Source: Sphingomonas panacis
GTDB lineage: Bacteria; Pseudomonadota; Alphaproteobacteria; Sphingomonadales; Sphingomonadaceae
Length of the DNA: 64,000 nucleotides
Assembly: GCF_001717955.1 (NCBI RefSeq)
Contig: NZ_CP014168.1
Location: 2,575,501 to 2,639,500, forward strand
Reading direction: 5' to 3'
Positions 60,649 to 64,000 of this stretch are shown here, piece after piece (the stretch's first letter is position 1; each line of letters opens with the position of its first letter). Under the pieces are notes generated by a model, which was given only the letters and a program-made list of their open reading frames with translations, was not told where the DNA came from and made no database searches. The position numbers were made by a program, and so were the translations under genes.

Positions 60649-62051
60649 GGGGCGTCGCAACCGACATCGGTACGATCCATTTCGTCGGCATCGGCGGAAT
60701 CGGCATGTCGGGCATCGCCGAGGTGATGAAGAACCTCGGCTATAACGTGCAGGGTTCGGACGTGGCGGAAAGCTACGTGGTCGAAGGGCTGCGCGCCAAG
60801 GGCATCCCCGTCGCGATCGGCCACAAGGCCGAGAATCTCGGCGATGCGGCGGTGATCGTCACCTCGACCGCGATCAAACGCGGCAACCCGGAAGTCGAGG
60901 CGGCGCTCGCCAACCGCGTGCCGGTGGTGCGCCGCGCCGAGATGCTCGCCGAACTAATGCGCCTGAAATCGACAGTCGCGGTCGCCGGCACGCACGGCAA
61001 GACCACCACCACATCGATGGTCGCGGCGTTGCTCGATGCTGGCGGGGTCGATCCGACCGTCATCAACGGGGGCATCATCAACAGCTACGGCTCGAACGCG
61101 CGGCTTGGTGCGAGCGACTGGATGGTGGTCGAGGCCGACGAGAGCGACGGCAGCTTCCTGCGCCTTGACGGCACGATCGCGGTGGTCACCAACATCGATC
61201 CCGAGCATCTCGATCACTATGGCTCGTTCGACCGCGTCAAGGACGCGTTCGTCGAGTTCGTCGAGAACGTGCCGTTCTACGGCGCGGCTTTGCTGTGCCT
61301 CGATCACCCCGAGGTGCAAGGCATCCTGCCGCGCGTGCGCGACCGGCGCATCGTCACCTATGGCTTCTCGACTCAGGCCGACGTGCGCGGCGTCAACGTC
61401 GTGCCGATCCCCGGCGGCAACCGCTTCGAGACGATCGTGCGCCAGCGCGACGGCACCACCCGCTCGATCGAGGGGATCGAATTGCCGATGCCCGGCCGTC
61501 ACAACGTCCAGAACGCGCTCGCCGCGATCGGCGTGGCGCTGGAACTGGGCATCGACGATGCGACGATCCAGCAGGGCTTCGCCAAGTTCCACGGCGTCAA
61601 ACGGCGCTTCACCAAGGTCGGCGAGACCGGCGGCGTGACCGTTATCGACGATTACGGCCACCACCCGGTCGAGATCCGCGCGGTGCTGGCGGCGGCGCGC
61701 GAGGGCGTCGAGAAACGAGTCATCGCGGTGGTGCAGCCGCATCGCTATTCGCGGCTCGGCAACCTGATGGAAGAGTTCCAGGGCGCGTTCAACGACGCCG
61801 ACATGGTGTATGTGACGCCGGTCTATGCGGCGGGCGAAGCGCCGGTCGAGGGCGTCGATGCCGATGCTTTGGTCGAGGGACTCAAACGCCGCGGCCACCG
61901 CTCCGCCGCGACGATCGCCGATGCCGACGCGCTCGCGACGACCCTCGCCGGCGTGGTGCAGCCGGGCGACATGGTGGTGTGCCTCGGCGCTGGTGACATC
62001 ACCAAATGGGCGGCGGGTCTCGCGCCGGCGATCGAGGTGGCGCGCGCATGA
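60645..62051 (+). CDS. murC: UDP-N-acetylmuramate--L-alanine ligase
   Basis: 468 residues. It starts [22 protein letters not shown], with ATP loop [12 protein letters not shown] (about 114-125), [44 protein letters not shown] and QPHRYSRL. It adds L-Ala to UDP-MurNAc, the first stem-peptide step. It overlaps murG and the small downstream ORF by 4 bp each. Confidence 0.97.
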   Translation: MRGVATDIGTIHFVGIGGIGMSGIAEVMKNLGYNVQGSDVAESYVVEGLRAKGIPVAIGHKAENLGDAAVIVTSTAIKRGNPEVEAALANRVPVVRRAEMLAELMRLKSTVAVAGTHGKTTTTSMVAALLDAGGVDPTVINGGIINSYGSNARLGASDWMVVEADESDGSFLRLDGTIAVVTNIDPEHLDHYGSFDRVKDAFVEFVENVPFYGAALLCLDHPEVQGILPRVRDRRIVTYGFSTQADVRGVNVVPIPGGNRFETIVRQRDGTTRSIEGIELPMPGRHNVQNALAAIGVALELGIDDATIQQGFAKFHGVKRRFTKVGETGGVTVIDDYGHHPVEIRAVLAAAREGVEKRVIAVVQPHRYSRLGNLMEEFQGAFNDADMVYVTPVYAAGEAPVEGVDADALVEGLKRRGHRSAATIADADALATTLAGVVQPGDMVVCLGAGDITKWAAGLAPAIEVARA

Positions 62052-62218
62052 GCGACGCCTTCGCCGACGCGATCAAGCTCCAGCGGCAGATGCTCGATGC
62101 GCAGAAGGCGTCGATCGCGGACGCGCGCGCGAAGATGGAACTGGCTGGCCGCGACATCGCCGAGGCGAACCTCGAAGCGATGAAGGCGTGGGCGCGGCTG
62201 TGGAACGTGTGGCTGTGA
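62048..62218 (+). CDS. Small alpha-helical ORF between murC and murB
   Basis: A 56-codon frame, [22 protein letters not shown]..., starting in a 4-bp overlap with the murC stop and ending before a repeat block. It is predicted to form one long amphipathic helix or coiled coil with a Trp-rich end ([10 protein letters not shown]). No family is recognised. The coupled start suggests it is translated. Confidence 0.55.
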   Translation: MSDAFADAIKLQRQMLDAQKASIADARAKMELAGRDIAEANLEAMKAWARLWNVWL

Positions 62219-62255
62219 TGTGGCAAGCGGCCTTGTTCTCCCGCAACCCCACTTG

Positions 62256-62332
62256 TTCTCCCGCGAAAGCGGGAGTCCAGAGCCAAGCAGTGCAGTGTTC
62301 GCGGCTCTGGGCCGCCGCGTGCGCGGGGGACC
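62256..62332. repeat. Family-C repeat between murC and murB
   Basis: CTCCCGCGAAAGCGGGAG hairpin followed by CCAGAGCC and its inverted mate GGCTCTGG. It matches repeats at 15671 and 56815. Confidence 0.75.
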
Positions 62333-62360
62333 GGTAATGATGTGCATACCTTACTCTCTT

Positions 62361-62442
62361 CCGTTCGTGCTGAGCGAAGTCGAAGCACGTGCCCCAAATG
62401 CCGCGCTCGTGGCACGTGCTTCGACTTCGCTCAGCACGAACG
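62361..62442. repeat. Family-D long palindrome upstream of murB
   Basis: A nearly perfect inverted repeat with arms of about 33 bp (CCGTTCGTGCTGAGCGAAGT outward, GGCACGTGCTTCGACTTCGC on return) around a 17-base loop. It resembles D-type terminator repeats, yet here it lies inside the dcw operon, 23 bp before murB. Confidence 0.8.
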
Positions 62443-62464
62443 GGTTGGGGGGAGGGTGCGTGCG

Positions 62465-63373
62465 ATGACCATTGCATGTGCACCGACCACCCTCCCCGAA
62501 ACACGCGGTCGCCTCACATCCGACGCCCCGCTCGCGCCGCTCGTCTGGTTCAAGACCGGTGGTCCGGCCGACTGGCTGTTCGAACCGCAGGACGCCGACG
62601 ATCTCGCCGCCTTCCTGCGCGGGCTCGACCCCGCCGTGCCGGTGATGGCGCTCGGCCTGGGCTCGAACCTGATCGTCCGCGATGGCGGCTGGCCGGGCGT
62701 GGTGGTGCGGCTCGGCAAGGCGTTCGCGAGTGTCGAGCAGCTCGATGCGACGACGCTCCGCTGCGGTGGCGGCGCATCGGGCATTCTCGTCTCGTCGAAG
62801 GCGCGTGACGCGGGCATTGGCGGTATCGAGTTCCTGCGCTCGATACCGGGCACGGTCGGCGGGTTCGTGCGGATGAACGGCGGCGCCTATGGCCGCGAGG
62901 TCAAGGATATCCTCGTCGACTGCGAGGTCGTGTTGCGCTCGGGCGAGCGCGTTACGCTGGCGCTGGCCGATCTCGGCTACACCTATCGCCACAGCGCGCT
63001 GCCCGAAGGCGCGATCGTGGTGAGCGCGACCTTCCGGGGCTATCCCGAGCAGACGGCGGTGATTCAGGGCGAGATGCTGCGCATCGCGGCGGCGCGCGAG
63101 GCGTCGCAGCCGCTGCGATCGAAGACCGGCGGCTCGACCTTCAAGAACCCGGACGGCCACAAGGCCTGGGCGCTGATCGACGCCGCTGGCTGTCGCGGCC
63201 TCACCCGCGGCGACGCGCAGGTCAGCGAGAAACACTGCAACTTCCTGCTCAACCTCGGTGACGCGACGAGCAGCGATATCGAAGCCTTGGGAGACGACGT
63301 GATCGAACGGGTGAAAGCGCATTCGGGCGTGACGCTGGAATGGGAGATTCAGCGGGTGGGGGTGAAGAAGTGA
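62465..63373 (+). CDS. murB: UDP-N-acetylenolpyruvoylglucosamine reductase
   Basis: 302 residues from ATG 62465. The flavin site has WFKTGGPADWLFEP, LGLGSNLIVRDGG, GGIEFLRSIPGTVGGFVRMNGGAYG, and SKTGGSTFKNPDGHKAWALIDAAG (catalytic Ser). It reduces the enolpyruvyl group to lactyl, forming UDP-MurNAc. The in-frame extension to 62342 is repeat sequence and was rejected. Confidence 0.95.
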   Translation: MTIACAPTTLPETRGRLTSDAPLAPLVWFKTGGPADWLFEPQDADDLAAFLRGLDPAVPVMALGLGSNLIVRDGGWPGVVVRLGKAFASVEQLDATTLRCGGGASGILVSSKARDAGIGGIEFLRSIPGTVGGFVRMNGGAYGREVKDILVDCEVVLRSGERVTLALADLGYTYRHSALPEGAIVVSATFRGYPEQTAVIQGEMLRIAAAREASQPLRSKTGGSTFKNPDGHKAWALIDAAGCRGLTRGDAQVSEKHCNFLLNLGDATSSDIEALGDDVIERVKAHSGVTLEWEIQRVGVKK

Positions 63374-63387
63374 GCCGCATCAACCAC

Positions 63388-63470
63388 CGTCATGCCAGCG
63401 CAAGCTGGCATCTCCCTGCGTGTGTCGCGCCCTTGCCGCAAGAGATCCCAGCGTGCGCTGGGATGACGGT
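63388..63470. repeat. Family-E repeat between murB and ddl
   Basis: CATGCCAGCGCAAGCTGGCATCTCC followed about 35 bp later by ATCCCAGCGTGCGCTGGGAT. Same design as the element at 12743. It fills most of the 112-bp gap. Confidence 0.7.
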
Positions 63471-63485
63471 TGTGGAGAGGCGCGC

Positions 63486-64000
63486 ATGAGCAAGCCCCTC
63501 CATATCGCCGTCCTCATGGGCGGCTGGTCGGCCGAGCGCGAGGTTTCGCTGATGTCGGGCACCGGCGTCGCCGATGCGCTCGAATCGCGCGGCCACCGCG
63601 TCACGCGGATCGACATGGACCGCGACGTGGCGGCGAAGCTCGCCGCCGCCAAGCCCGATGTCGTCTTCAACGCGCTCCACGGCACCCCCGGCGAGGACGG
63701 TTCGGTTCAGGGCCTGCTCGATCTGATGGGGCTGACATACACGCATAGCGGTCTCGCCACCTCGGTCATCGCGATCGACAAGCAGCTCACCAAGCTGCTG
63801 CTCGTCCCCGCCGGTATCCCCATGCCGGGCGGCCGCATCGTCAAGTCCGAGACGCTCTACGACGCCGATCCACTGCCGCGCCCCTATGTCCTCAAGCCGG
63901 TCAACGAAGGCTCTTCGGTCGGCGTCGCGATCGTCACGGCGGAGGGCAATTACGGCAATCCGATCGGCCGCGATGTCGCCGGCCCGTGGACAGAGTTCGA
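63486..64000 (+). CDS. ddl: D-alanine--D-alanine ligase, 3' end outside window
   Basis: At least 171 residues from ATG 63486, continuing past the window. ATP-grasp ligase motifs present are VLMGGWSAEREVSLMSG (residues 9-25), FNALHGTPGEDGSVQGLLDLMGL, YTHSGLATSVIAIDKQLTK and YVLKPVNEGSSVGV. It forms the D-Ala-D-Ala dipeptide used by MurF. The C-terminal catalytic half is not visible. Confidence 0.95.
   Translation, partial: MSKPLHIAVLMGGWSAEREVSLMSGTGVADALESRGHRVTRIDMDRDVAAKLAAAKPDVVFNALHGTPGEDGSVQGLLDLMGLTYTHSGLATSVIAIDKQLTKLLLVPAGIPMPGGRIVKSETLYDADPLPRPYVLKPVNEGSSVGVAIVTAEGNYGNPIGRDVAGPWTEF

Overview
The window is GC-rich alphaproteobacterial chromosomal DNA, most probably from a Sphingomonas-like member of the Sphingomonadales. 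The evidence is the gene content: a large TonB-dependent receptor followed by SapC, JmjC-like and tryptophan-halogenase genes, an NDUFA12-like gene next to a DUF2155 gene, DapE, the order rpmH-rnpA-yidD-yidC-engB, and many dispersed palindromic repeats. No species is claimed.

Layout. 1-4.1 kb: an edge-truncated planctomycete-type cytochrome c/DUF1592 protein, divergent from a secreted adenosine deaminase. 4.1-10.2 kb: a DUF559 nuclease gene bracketed by inverted repeats, then an NAD cluster (pncB, NAD-kinase-like, SPFH protein, NrtR-like Nudix regulator, divergent nicotinamidase-like hydrolase) and a dienelactone hydrolase. 10.3-18 kb: dapE, cupin, GST, a REPIN-like repeat pair, then engB-yidC-yidD-rnpA-rpmH and comM. 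18-19.7 kb: an intact ISAs1-family insertion sequence with 9-bp target duplication, sitting in the tip of a repeat hairpin that flanks a second DUF559 gene. 19.7-32 kb: a greA-like gene and a carbohydrate-uptake locus (LacI, MFS, GH3 glucosidase; divergent TonB receptor, SapC, JmjC-like, tryptophan halogenase) with shared palindromic operator-like sites.

32-38.4 kb is an accessory stretch: a duplicated-HTH protein, a tyrosine recombinase with an IS91-family transposase, two divergent AT-richer genes of unknown function and a lipoprotein-like gene. 38.4-39.5 kb is tRNA-Trp-secE-nusG. 39.5-48.7 kb holds a fatty-acyl-AMP ligase, recX, a double cold-shock protein, DUF192, NDUFA12-like, DUF2155, aat, a ParA-like gene, an MliC-like lipoprotein, a DNA glycosylase, VapBC and cysK. 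49-64 kb is the division and cell-wall (dcw) cluster: mraZ, rsmH, ftsL, ftsI, murE, murF, mraY, murD, ftsW, murG, murC, a 56-codon ORF, murB and ddl (cut by the window end).

How the parts connect. The dcw genes form one transcription unit, mostly with 4-bp start/stop overlaps, yet repeats of several families interrupt it, one of them inside murD in frame. The most unusual theme is a set of paired, inverted, hairpin-outward repeats. Two such pairs enclose DUF559 (VSR-like fold) genes, each of which terminates inside its own flanking repeat, and other pairs are empty. This resembles REPINs and their RAYT transposases, but with a different protein family. A second unusual feature is that rpmH appears to lie wholly inside an extended rnpA frame. 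I used no searches; names rest on motifs, length and neighbourhood.
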